Assembly (NCBI GenBank): GCA_012295275.1
Contig: CM022674.1
Span: 8,892,260 to 8,952,259 of the forward strand
DNA from: Chrysomallon squamiferum
Lineage: Eukaryota; Mollusca; Gastropoda; Neomphalida; Peltospiridae
Direction of reading: 5' to 3'
Length of the DNA stretch: 60,000 nt
Position numbers and translations under genes: made by a program. The notes beneath the pieces are model-generated. The model was not told the origin of the DNA. It saw only the letters and a list, made by a program, of their open reading frames with translations, and ran no database searches. Below, piece by piece: positions 39,402 to 51,100 of the stretch. The stretch's first letter is position 1, and each line of letters starts with the position of its first letter.

Positions 39402-42030
39402 ACAGACTCATCTCCTGACTAGACAACACTCTCCTGACTAGACAACACTCTTCTAAAAATATTTTCACAAGCATTCAACAGATTGCTCACAGAATTCAAA
39501 ACAAAATATGTCCGTACACAGATTCAACATGAAGATAAAGCAGATTCAAAGAGATTCAAAACTGGACTTATCTGTACAGATTTGGACTTCAAATACTGAA
39601 ATTATGATTCACAAGTGAATAATTTATATCTAAAGCACTGAGGCATGACAATGCAGCATAGCCACACAAAGGTTTAAAACTCAAACCAAAACTAATCTGT
39701 ACTTTAAATTTGGAGATGCAGATTCGTTATTGATTTATCAACAAGTTCATTCATCTGCTGGCTGTATAGCAAGATTTAAAACTGCTGAAAAACTTTGTTA
39801 TAAATATATCACAAAATTTAGGCTTTTAAGTCTTTGCATAGACTGCAGTGACAATCACCTTTCAGGTGAAATATATTTTCAAACAATTCACTGAGTCATG
39901 GAACTGGAAAAGTTCAGACAGAAAGTTTCAAAGCAACATTAAACACAGAAACAGACTTGTGATGGAAAACAGACAATTACTTCACAGTAAACATAGCAGC
40001 TTATTAAAATGTTATTGTCTTCTCTTTGTATTTTCACACTGGACAAAACCTAAGTTATTCATGAATCTCGTTACTTTCTTTATAACTTTGTTAATTCTGA
40101 ATCTCTTAGTGTATGAACTGTCATACAGAGTAGCTCATGAAAAGATGCTAGTCAATAGTGTGAGCCAAATTTCATGTTTTCTGTGCCAAAAGCTGGATGT
40201 GAATGCTATTTGTGTTTGATAATTACTGATTCAGTATTACAACATAGCTAACCAGGATGAAGTCATATGTGATAGACATCCAAATTTTGTGTAAAATTTA
40301 CATTAAGTACAGGTCAAATACAATCTTATTATTTAAAATATGTTAAATGTGTAATTTGATATTATTTTCATAAATGCTCACCATTTATTTCAGTTTACCT
40401 CATTGCAAGAAATCATCCCAAAGAACTGAGAAAGAGTTATTTTTATTGTTTACATTTATATAAATGTTACTTATTTTAATACTTGTGGTTACAGATTTGT
40501 TTTGTTGTCACTTAGCATGGTTAAGTTTCATGAGATCAGCATTCCTTAACTGAAATTATGAGACCAAAATAACTGACATACAGATTGATTTCTCCATATC
40601 TTCCAAATAAATACATGGATATATGATTAAAAATAATTAGAAATTTAGAGATCATGGCAGAATTCAAAATTTGAAAATAATTATTACAGAACTGGGCAGC
40701 AATGATAAAAAAAGGATAATCAGTTTTGTATGTGTGTGTGTATGTGTATGTGAATATGTTAGAACACTTGTGTTTTTAGGTATCTGCTCATATGTATGTC
40801 TAATTATACATTGGCATGATATACATATAATTATGTATCAGTTATCAGTAATTTTTGAATATGTTAACTGAATTTAAACATATTCTAAAATATAAAAAGC
40901 TTAACATGTTGTTTTTGCTTTTAAAATGTAAATTAACAATTTCTATATCAACAAACATTTTCTGTAACATAAACATGTTGAAATATTTGTCTAAACCAGT
41001 AAAGGTTCATTCATTGTCTTTACTGTTGCCTCTCTGTCCAAATAAAATCAGTATTTAACATTAAATGCAAGTCTGGAATACATGATTTTGTTGTAGGTAT
41101 TTATGTTCAGAATATAATTTGACATGAGTGTTATTGTTACATTAGTAAAACTATTTATTTTGAAAAAAAAATTGTTTTTTTTATGTTGTATTATATATAA
41201 TCAGGGGACATTTAGTACTAGTCATTCTCATAAAATTCAGGGGACTAATTTTTTAGCAGTGCACAGCTGGTAAATAAATGTAATTGAATATATTCAATTT
41301 TTTGCTTTTATTTTCAAGAGAATAATTTCTTTTCAACTGATTTTTAAAAAAATGTATTATTATTATTATTATTTTACACAATTTAAAAAATATTTACAAG
41401 AAATATAGTGCTGAAGATACTTAATTTTATCATAGCTAGTCAAATATTTAGTTTAAAAAAAACCCTGTCAAATATAATGTTAATTTGATTTTAATTTTGT
41501 TCTGTATTAAAATTGATGCAATATTAAAATTACTTAACAAACTTGTACCTATTTTGTATCACACAAGCCATTAAAAGTTATTTTATCAATCTGATAATAC
41601 AGAAAATTTCAATTTGTTGAAAAAGTTTTCATTGCACATAATTTTATATAAAAGCCAAATTATTAACCGTTGAATATAAAAATTTGAATAAATTAATATA
41701 AAATGAAGATACCACTGTATTAAGGGCTTGGTGCAATGTTAAACATTTTCTGTGTATTAATAGTTCTAACAGTTAATTTCACACATGTAATCAACCATAC
41801 TGTATATAGTGTATGTATAAATAATGGTGCTTATGTGGTGCATACCTGTATGTTGACCTGCTCAGCACAGGTAACTGAAAGTGCAATAGAATGAAGTATG
41901 TTGTATATTGTGTAGTGTCCAGTGTTCTGTGAGCTGTTATATGCAGACATTTTATGTGAACTGTTTTTGTTTTTCTGCTGCTGTCAGATCAACTTGGTTG
42001 TATTTGTAATAAAATTTTCTCTGAACTTTC
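39402..42030 (+). other. Probable 3' UTR of RAP1GAP
   Basis: It follows the TAG at 39399-39401 with no further coding signal. A 123-codon open frame (39848-40219) has no recognised similarity and sits within the range expected by chance in AT-rich DNA. Several AATAAA sequences occur; the one at 42008-42013 is a reasonable distal poly-A signal. The extent is inference. Confidence 0.4.
42008..42013 (+). terminator. Candidate poly-A signal for RAP1GAP
   Basis: AATAAA after a T-rich stretch (gaactgtttttgtttttctg). Earlier AATAAA copies, for example near 41040, could serve instead. Confidence 0.3.
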
Positions 42031-43704
42031 TTTTTTAAAATGAAGTGAAACAGAAAAATAAATAGTTTCATTATTATTATTATACTTGGTATAATTGTTT
42101 CTAACAAAGACAATGGAAATATCCAAACATTAATTTGTAGATACCTTTTTTCTGTAAAAAAAACAAAATTTTGAATTTCTTATCTATCTTTCAGTGTACT
42201 ATAAGAATATTACAAAACTTTACAATCAATCTGTTTACCATGTTAAAACAAATGTAGATTATTCCCTACCATCTGCAGTTCAGAATTAATAATATGTGCT
42301 GACATAAGTTAAAAAGAAATAATAATAATAAAAACATAAAATAAAGCATGATTTCCATTGTTTCTAAATAAATGTTAACTGTTTACTGGTCAGTTTATAT
42401 TAACATTTATGTTAAATAAGACCCGTAACTGATTTCCTTGATGATGGCTTCATCTGAATAGTGGCAATTTCAAATTATTTAGCAAAACTATTCAGCATAA
42501 GTTGAAGGAAGCCAATTAATGAAATTAATTACCAACAAATTCAAAAACTCTTTCACAAATTAATTTTTTTGTCTCCTTTAATACAGAACAAGAAATCCTA
42601 AATTCTACAGACATTTGAAAGATGAATTAATAAAAACTCTTTTTTTATAGTTTGTTTGTACACTGTATATATATATTTAACTGTACATACTGAAAGCAGC
42701 CTCTCCACAAAATGGCATGTCTTATGCTCATCCGAATACAGTAAAATGGAAAATAAAAACTATTTGAAAAGTATTATCTTTGTTGTTTTTATAATCACTT
42801 GATGAAAACTGATAAGCCTGTAGTTAATTTGGAATAAGAAATTGCTTGGTGTATGTTTTATTGTAAGGCATTTGTGACATGATTATTTCACCATTTTGTT
42901 TATCAAAGAAATATACCTTTTTAAAATAACACATTTATACTTCATTGAGAAAGAATGCCCTCATACTACTTGGTACATACACAGTCAAATTATTTTATTT
43001 TGTTCAAATGTTCATACTGATGTCAGGAAATGAAAATACTGCCTTTAATTTGGCTTCTTAGAAATTATTTATTGTAGCTGTTGGCTTTAAAAATTAACTG
43101 TTGAATATATTAATAAGAAATGAAATAATTATTACTCCTCAACTTTCAAATAATGACGAACAAAAACTACATTTTAAAAATATTAAGATTACTAGTATAC
43201 TTAAGTAATGTTAATAGTTATTCAGAACAGGAGGTAACAAAATTAACAAAATTAATTCAAAAACTGAATGTTGTATTTGTTCATCCTTAACCATAATCGG
43301 TATAGAAAACAATGAACAAACAGTTGTATTTCCTACAGCTGTTTCAAGATGATAATAGTGGTTATAATATATTTTACGATATATTTTCTGCAGGTTATCA
43401 TTCTAGTCACTTTTATTGCAATATCTGATACTACTTTGAATTTCCACAATCAGATATAATACATTTAACAAATCTTAACTAAATACTATGATAATTTCCT
43501 AAAATAGATAACATTATTGTTTTATGCTGTGAAAGTTTTCTGGTCAAATGAGGTGAACTAGAAAAAAATGCAATAATGCAGTGAAGGAAAAAAAAAAAAA
43601 ATTAAATCTAAAAATAATAAAATGTTTCAGTGATGAAATAAAGAATTAAAATCTACAACTTTGAAGAAAAAACACGATAAACTCAAGAAAAGGCTGTTAT
43701 TAGT
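42031..43704. other. Intergenic AT-rich DNA between convergent genes
   Basis: Nothing recognisable is seen between the end of RAP1GAP (+) and AURKAIP1 (-). It could include longer 3' UTR of either. Confidence 0.5.
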
Positions 43705-43710
43705 TTTATT
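43705..43710 (-). terminator. Candidate poly-A signal for AURKAIP1
   Basis: On the minus strand this reads AATAAA, about 80 nt past the stop codon. A second AATAAA overlaps the region just after the stop itself. Confidence 0.4.
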
Positions 43711-43791
43711 CAGCAGAATTCAGATAATTTGCTGATAATCTGTCTTATATTCTGCAGTGAAATTCTAGAGATCCCATAACTAAATATTTAT

Positions 43792-44882
43792 TTATTTTGA
43801 TGAAAAAATACTAATCTGGAACCCTCCTTTTCTTGCAATCTCAAGTTCTTTCTGAATAAATTCCACAGCATCAAAATCCTCTCCTGTTTTTTTAATTGTG
43901 TCCAGCTTTGCTTGGAATATGGCTTCCTTCTTTTTCTTCATCAGAAGCCTCTGCTTTCTCAATGTGAATGCCATTCGTTTGCGGAATTTCAGCAGAAGAT
44001 GTCTGTTCATCTTTCGTCTCCGAATTTTTAGGATCTTTCTTGCTTCTTTGGCTGGTGGACTTTTTTGAGTACTGCCACTGCTGTCAGGCAAAGGATCAAT
44101 AATTTTGTTTATTTTTAATTCTGGGAGAGATATATCATAAAACTGATGTGGCAAAGTTGGACAATCTAGTATCTGGTTTTGAGAAATTGATTTATCAAGA
44201 ATAATAATGTCAGAAATGTTTAGATGGGATGGACAAATGTATTCATGTGCTGTGCCTTGCTGGCTCTGAACAAACAGTTTGTTGTCAGGATGGTGTAATG
44301 GAGATACCACTACACTTTCAACTTCAGCTGGTGTAGGATTTGAGTTATCAAGTTGCCATGTTTTCTGAAGTTCTCGTTGAAGAAGGTTTGGTAATGTCAG
44401 AGTTTTCTGTTTTTGTAGTGAACTGGCTGACTCTTGCACAGTTTGAGAGAAAACACTGACTGGTAAATAATTCAGGTTTGTGCTCCCCACAGCAGCATTG
44501 TGAGTTAAATATCTTCCTGTAAAATAATTTAAATGTTAAATCAGTGATTACTAATAAGAATGAAATTCGATTACACATTTAACAGAAAGCTTTTTATGTT
44601 ATGAACTATTACAGTATAGTGCAGTCATAATGAAATTATAAATTCTACTGTGTAAAATTAACTTTAAATAAACATATCCTTTGATGCTGATACAATTTCA
44701 TAATACATGAAAACACTCTTTAATTTACATGCTAGATCATTAAAAAACAAATTCTTTGAATTAACATAAAAAATAATAATATAAAAAGAAAAGAGCTGCT
44801 AACCTCTTAGTCCAAGTTTGGACAGGACTTTGCAGAGTCTACCAACTGAGGTAGGCAGACAGAGATTAGTCATTATCTGTAC
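43792..44882 (-). CDS. AURKAIP1: Mitochondrial small-subunit ribosomal protein mS38 (AURKAIP1)
   Basis: It is a component of the mitochondrial ribosome small subunit, also known as Aurora kinase A-interacting protein. Two coding exons on the minus strand: 44882-44804, with ATG at 44873-44871, and 44516-43792, ending in TAA. They join in phase 1 across a Gly codon and give 264 aa (human 199). The hallmark is the basic C-terminal block ARKILKIRRRKMNRH (about residues 182-196), matching the conserved KxLKIRRRKMNxH of AURKAIP1/COX24. A Lys/Arg-rich helix follows (KFRKRM...RKQRLLMKKKKEA). The N-terminus (MTNLCLPTSVGRLCKVLSKL) lacks early acidic residues and has Arg and Lys, as expected of a mitochondrial targeting peptide. 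The middle is low in conservation. The first exon follows an acceptor (gtttcag), so an upstream 5' UTR exon is expected. Confidence 0.88.
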
Positions 44883-44968
44883 CTGAAACAACAATGTAAT
44901 ATAACAATATAAGTATTTATATACAACTAATAATATAAGTATTCTTTCAGAAGCTGTAATATTTATAT

Positions 44969-44969
44969 T

Positions 44970-45006
<37 letters not shown>

Positions 45007-45093
45007 GTAACAGAGATATAAAAAAAAGTTTTGTTTTTGGTTTTAAATAAATGTTTTATTGCCACTAAAAAAAAAAAAAAAAAAAAAAAAAAA
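44969..45093 (+). repeat. Dispersed repeat copy B ending in poly-A
   Basis: An ATA/AAT run, a gagatataaaa segment and ttttaaataaatgtt are followed by a 27-base poly-A (45067-45093). It matches copy A at 30,466-30,538 in the same orientation. A poly-A end suggests a retroposed element. It lies just upstream of the AURKAIP1 start, within about 100 bp of the acceptor of its first coding exon. Confidence 0.5.
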
Positions 45094-46960
45094 TGTTTCT
45101 AAAATGCCACATATGATGTACAATAATTCTTCATGGCCATTTAGATGCAACAATGTAAATTTATCCAGGTGCATAAAATTGCTAATTTACAACTCTAACT
45201 AAGGAATCACAACTTGAAATTAATAAAAAATAGATGTACTAAGTCTGCTTATTACCTTGACTAATGTATGAAAAATACATCATTAATCTAATATTAAGGA
45301 AACTTTGATAGCAATACAGTGTTGCCTAATAAATCTAAGAATGAAAATAAGAATATATGAAAATAAATAGCTTCTTAAACTCGTATGAATACAATTATTT
45401 TTATATTTTGAATTATAAAAGTTACAATGACAACAAAATCGTGTTCCTGACTTTAGGCAGATTTAGAATACTTTATTTATTTTTGTTTCAATTTTTAGAT
45501 TCTCTTGAACATCATAAATCAATGAGAAGTCTAAACATCTTAACGTAGTGTTACAGTTAGTAGAGTTACTAGTTTAGTAGTTACTAAGTTAGTAAAATGA
45601 CATTGAATGATCGATCACGTTTTATCACAAAATGTGTGCGTTTCAGTCATATTATTAACAGGCATGGAAGCATTTTATATTTTGAATTATAAAAGTTACA
45701 AACAACTGCGGCAAAACCGTATTTCTTACTTTAGGCTGATTAACACACGAAAACCAAAATTCCTAACTGAACGTTTTTTTTTTTTTACAAGGACGCAGAC
45801 ATAACAGTTTGCTATTTAGTAAATTCCTCCTTTTCAGTAGCCCGTAATTATTGTTTAAGTGATGCTAAAAAGGGAAAAACACTAAAATTAGTCACGCACT
45901 GGCCAAAATAAAAAATACGTTTGTAGTATTACCATGGTTATTATTATTGCATGATTTCTATCATTATTTTGTGGAATCCTAAATGTTGGAAGCAGTTCTG
46001 CTTAAATAAAGGTATTGCAGGAATTGTGTTTAAGTCAGTTTGAGATAAATTTTTATTTATTTTTAAATGATTAATATTAGCTTTCTTTTCTTTCATTAGG
46101 TATATTCGTTTAAATATTATGTTTCTTGCTCCTGCTATTCTTCAGATACTTTTCATTTTTTTTTTTTTTTTTTTTCACCTTTATACAATGTAACAGTTCT
46201 TCTTGATATTCATTTCTTTTCTTTTTTCTTTCTGTGAATATTCATATTTTTGGATTTGTTTCTTATTACAAGTACTGAAGCATTTATCTGGCAAGCTTAG
46301 GACCGTGTGTGGCCTGATTTCTGGATATAAAGCTAAATATTTACTTACAAAGTATAAAATAAACAAAGAAAAATAAAGTCCGAAAATGTATTTAATAGGT
46401 ATACTTCTAAAGTAGGGTCTTTATTAATTTTATATTAAATTTATTTTATATATTCTTACTTTAAATTCCCATTTTTATTGTTTCTTCTTGTTTGTTATTT
46501 CTTTTTTTTTTTTTTTTTTTCATGTGGCTTCGTTTTGTTTCTAACATATTGTTTATGGGGTTGTTTTTATTTTTTGAAATTTAAGTTTCTTCTATTTATT
46601 CTTTCTTCTTTTTATTATTCTTCGTCATTTTTTTTTCATGTGGATAATTTTTATATTTATTGTTTTAACTTATACATCTCTCTTCTTGCTTTTTCTTATT
46701 CTCAAGCTTTCTTTTTTCTACTCGTTCTTCTCTAATTAATTTTTTTTCTGTTTCTAGTTTCTACTTGTTCTTCGTGTTTGCTTTTTTTTTTTTTTTAATT
46801 TTCTTACCATTTTCTGATATTCTTATTTCTTCTTCTGCAAGTTTTTTTTTAAATATTTATTTATCATTTTAAATTTTGTTGCTATATATTATTATAACAT
46901 AATTCATTCAGTTTCTTATTATTCAATCGTCTTGTTTCTTCTTATTCTTCTACATGCATA

Positions 46961-46995
<35 letters not shown>

Positions 46996-47036
46996 ATGTA
47001 TGTATGTATGTATGTATGTATAGCTAGCCATACAGT
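45094..47036. other. AT/T-rich spacer upstream of AURKAIP1
   Basis: No exon can be supported. A direct duplication lies at about 45,398-45,470 and 45,671-45,738 (shared tattttgaattataaaagtt, then actttagg). There are long T runs from 46,150 to 46,860. A 5' UTR exon and promoter of AURKAIP1 must lie somewhere here or a little further right. Confidence 0.45.
46961..47020. repeat. (TG)n then (TATG)n microsatellite
   Basis: A short TG run passes into about eleven TATG units, abutting the transposase relic. Confidence 0.9.
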
Positions 47037-47037
47037 G

Positions 47038-47237
47038 ATAACTTGACTTACGTGACCGAGCTCGTGGAAAGAGGTCTGCAACTTAGAAATTATTTTAATG
47101 CCTTTGGCTGGAGTTATAGCCTTCTGCTTCTGTATGGTACATATTGTAAAAACACTACGCTCGTATTGCCTACCTATGTTGACTACATGCTACTTCTTGT
47201 CAGCAAAGTCCTTCGCATTCACTTTCTTAGGATCCAT
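47038..47237 (-). pseudogene. Broken Tigger/pogo-like (CENP-B type) transposase N-terminus
   Basis: On the minus strand a frame starts ATG (47237-47235) MDPKKVNAKDFADKK and hits an in-frame TAG. It then continues in the same frame as HVVNIGRQYERSVFTICT, then IQKQKAITPAKGIKIISK. This resembles the CENP-B-type helix-turn-helix N-terminus of Tigger transposases (pattern REYxRSxSTICTILKQKxxI...AKG). The segment between KK and HVV appears to be deleted. The relic stops where the TATG repeat begins, and no catalytic DDE domain is present. The region is CpG-richer than most of the window. The family call is by eye. Confidence 0.55.
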
Positions 47238-47336
47238 GGAAATTTGGCAAAATACTGCAAAAAACGCGAGCACAACACAACAGAGATGCTTCCACGGCGG
47301 GATAACCGAGTAAAACACGGGATGGTAAAGAACCAT

Positions 47337-47388
47337 TATTTATTTATTTATTTACTACTACTACTGCTACTATTACTACTACTACTAT
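47337..47388. repeat. (TTTA)n then (CTA)n microsatellite
   Basis: A TTTA run is followed by CTA units; it gives the poly-Leu end of a spurious plus-strand open frame. Confidence 0.85.
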
Positions 47389-47899
47389 CTGCTTTCTTCT
47401 GCAATTAGAAGAATTCTGTTGTACACATTCTAAATTTATATATATAAAATTTGGTGGTTTTTCTGTTCCTAATTTCATAAATATATATTGTTTCATATCG
47501 CATAAAAGTACGGTATTTGACTGATTGATTGATTTATTTATTTATAAATGTAGGTTGAATACCGTGATTTTAGATATCGGATAATTTACAGTTTGGCTTT
47601 GTTGCTTTAAATGTACATTTGCCACCCATACATTCATTATATACAACGATAAATGGTTCGTCCAGAAGAGATCTTGGATGTTAATGCGGACATAACTTCA
47701 AACATACAGATCAGTTAGACAAAGTAATATACAAACGTTACTGGGTAAAAATTCTAAGATTTAATAATGCACAAATATTAAAGATCATTCACATGCAGCT
47801 TGTATTTATTTCTTTAAAAATCTTTATTTTCTTCTTTTTCTCTTTTAAATGCTTTATATATGTGTGCAGCATACTTTTCTAAATATTTTAGGTTTTAGG

Positions 47900-48183
47900 C
47901 AACTGCCATTTTTTAAATGTCCCTGGTTCACATACACCCTAACCACCGCAAACATGTTAAAGATACCAGCGTCGCCAGTCTTGGTTTTTAATAATCTTTA
48001 ATAATTACTAGCCTCGTTGAACATAGCCTATTCCGAAAGATATTTTACGCCAAATTGTCGGTGTTTCGCGGTTTCACGAGTGTTGTATTAAACATCATAC
48101 GATCATATCCGAGTTTTTACGAATGAGCTATATACTCGTGATTCTGCGTTTACAACGACGCAACAAGGAACATCATTGCCAAA
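47900..48183 (+). promoter_or_regulatory. Probable CpG-rich promoter / 5' UTR of the AGTRAP-like gene
   Basis: CpG is scarce over most of the window but dense here: roughly 15 or more CG dinucleotides fall between 48,000 and 48,183 alone. The stretch ends at the ATG of the next gene (48184). AURKAIP1 points the other way, so a shared divergent control region is possible. No TATA box is evident. Confidence 0.45.
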
Positions 48184-51100
48184 ATGAACGCTTCTTATCT
48201 TATTTTAAAGGTAACATGTGTACATGATTGTAGCATTAATTGCTCGAAAAATAAATGTGTTAATGCCATAGGTTTATGGCATGCTAGAACAATTGCAGAT
48301 ATTTTTTTCATTACTCCTTCAGTCTGTGTGTGTTATTCTGTGGAAAACAAAAACAAAACAAGAAAAAGAAATAAATTAAATATAACAACAAAAACGCATT
48401 TACCAGTATGCAGTTATTTATATATATTTATGTAAAATATGTTGCTGTTTGTGTTTTTTTTAATTTTAAGGAAAATAACTTATCATCGGTTTAATTTTCA
48501 TCAATATATTCATGATATTGATTCTTTATTTATTTGGATACAGACATTTTGAATAATTAAGATCGATATACAATCTTCAGAAGTTGTTACTAAAAAGTGA
48601 AATATGAAATAAAAAGGTTGAAACCTAGCATTATTTGTAAATAAATATATCGTTTGAAAGTGATGTTTAAATAAATACTTTTTTCTTCTTTCAGATCATT
48701 GTTGTTACCCATTTTATTCTAACACTGTGGTTAGTAGAGCATATTTTTATTTCATTTACATAATTCTTTTAAACTTTAGACAGAAAAGAATCCTTAAATT
48801 TGGCAATTTATGTTTTTGTCTATGTAGTATATATGACCAGTTATGAAAGTAAACATTAAGTAAGTAAAGTCTTGTATGTTTAACTTGCCATTCTAAACTG
48901 CCTGAAGGTTTTTTTTTTATTATTATTATTTTTTTTTTTTTTAAATCAAGATAATAATTATATGTTTTTAGAAACTTTTGCTTAGCTTTCACCTCAGGTT
49001 TCCAAAATGATGAACATCACATATTTTCTGTAGAAATGGTTAATTTCTTAAACTATCATTATCTGAACTTCTATTTCAGTATTTTTTGTTTTAAATATTG
49101 TTTTGTATGATTAAACATTTTTTGTTCAAACTAAGGTGACATTTTTTTCTTTTTCTGATTTAAAAATATCAAAACTCTGATTTAATTTAAGGATTCAGAT
49201 ATGTTCAAGAAGACAACAATAAGTTGAGGCTTATGTTGAATATACATAATAATTAAAATAGAAATAAAACTTTTTTTTTTTAGTCTTGTGTATTTTATGA
49301 ATGATTTAGAGAATTACATAAACACACAATAATCTATATTATTTGTATGCAGATAAACAAGTTTGTCTGGACTGCTTTGGAAATTTGCAAATTTTTACCT
49401 TATAAATGTGACTGAGTTAAAATGCTCTAATTTCAAAATGCACCCAACACAGTTGTACTTTTTTTATACACTGCATTTCTAGATTTTCATTTACAGGGGA
49501 AGTATGTCACCATTTTACCTGCCACCATCTTACACATATATGAATGCTTTCATGCTAGCATTTGGTTTCTGGGGTATAGTGAATCAACAGTCTTCGCAGC
49601 CTATTTTAATGGTAAGTACCAATAAGGATAAAATTGAAAATGTGTTAAAAGAGTAGCTGTCCTTGATTTCCCTGTTACTGCTCATCTATAAATTAGTGGA
49701 TTTTAAAAATAAATATTTAGTTTTTAATAGAAGATTATCAACTATTATGAATATTTGTAATTATTTATTTTTTTTAACATAAATGACAACTGTAATAAAA
49801 ATAATTTATGAAAATAAAGTTGCCCTTAACTACAATAAAAAGAAAGTAAATATTTTGAAATAAAATTAGTTAATAATATTTGTATTGCTTTCATCTGTTA
49901 AAATGTGATTATTATGATTTGTTTAATATTGTTTTGATTGTGTGTGTGTGTGTATGTTACTAATGGTTTATGGTTATAGTATTATTCAGTGTATGAAAAC
50001 CATATTACTGTATATAAAATATATATTTCTTTTTCAGTTTTTGGTTTTACTGCTTTTTAGTTTCTTTCAAGATTGTATCTTTATTGGTATTTATCAACCT
50101 AGAAGTCATCAGAGTGTAGAACAGCCAAGTATTCCAAGTACTTTTTCAAACAATATAATAATGTTTTTTAATGAAATCTATTTACTGTTTTTTTCCTGAT
50201 TTAGTTCTTACCATTTTATCATTGTTCATTTTTAGTTTTAACATATCAAAGGCTACAGAAAAAGAAAACTTAATAAATATCACACACATTAGGAATAAAG
50301 GTAGTGAAAAACCACAATAATGTTGAAATTATAGAAATATAAAAATATCTGTGTTTTGTAGATTTTATTTTAACTCCAGAAACTAGTTATTTTCAGTCCA
50401 ACATCTGTTGACATTGACAGGTATTGATTGTCACTAAATCATACAGTCACCTTAAATCACATGACAGGTTCACTGAGTGTAATAAAAGCAAAATGTCTTT
50501 GATCTACAATTGTAATATACCACTCTTTCTAATTATTTTAACAACTTCATTAATATTTAATATCCTTGGTAATAGAAAGCGTGATGTTCAGATACTTTAA
50601 TTATTTGGAAATAGAGGTTAAAAATTATAATAATCATTTTGTTATTAAAACAATTTGCATTATATTGTTAATTAATCTGTAAATGGTCTTTGCTATAAAT
50701 TATAAATAATACTGTAAAAAATCTTTCAGTATTTTATTATTTTAATTTTTTGTGAAACTAATATTTCAACTGATTATACATGACCTAATTCATATTTCAT
50801 TGCATTTTGACTGTGTCCAAAACTTACTCATTTGTTATATGTTTCTGTATAGGAAAAATTTGAAAGTGTTTTTTTTATTAACCTCACTGTTCTTCCTTGC
50901 ACATTAATTTCTTTTAAAAAACAAAAACATTTCAAGATACCTAGATTTTTTCACTTTTTAATATTAAAATTTTTATTAATATTTATTTATATATCCTTGA
51001 TAGTTACAAGACTTAATTAAAATAACTTTTGCTTTTCAGCTGGTGTCAAAAATGAATACAGATTCAGTTTGGGGTATCCTTTTGATTGCAAACACAACAT

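Noticed and set aside
39848-40219. 123-codon plus-strand open frame after the RAP1GAP stop
   Set aside because: Length is within chance for this base composition, codon content is ordinary AT-rich, and it sits in the likely 3' UTR with no recognisable domain.
44348-44578. Alternative-frame ORF overlapping AURKAIP1 exon 2
   Set aside because: Different frame from the conserved basic C-terminal motif and runs through the splice acceptor.
47043-47408. 121-codon plus-strand open frame
   Set aside because: It is antisense to the transposase relic and ends in a CTA microsatellite; the minus strand gives the meaningful similarity.
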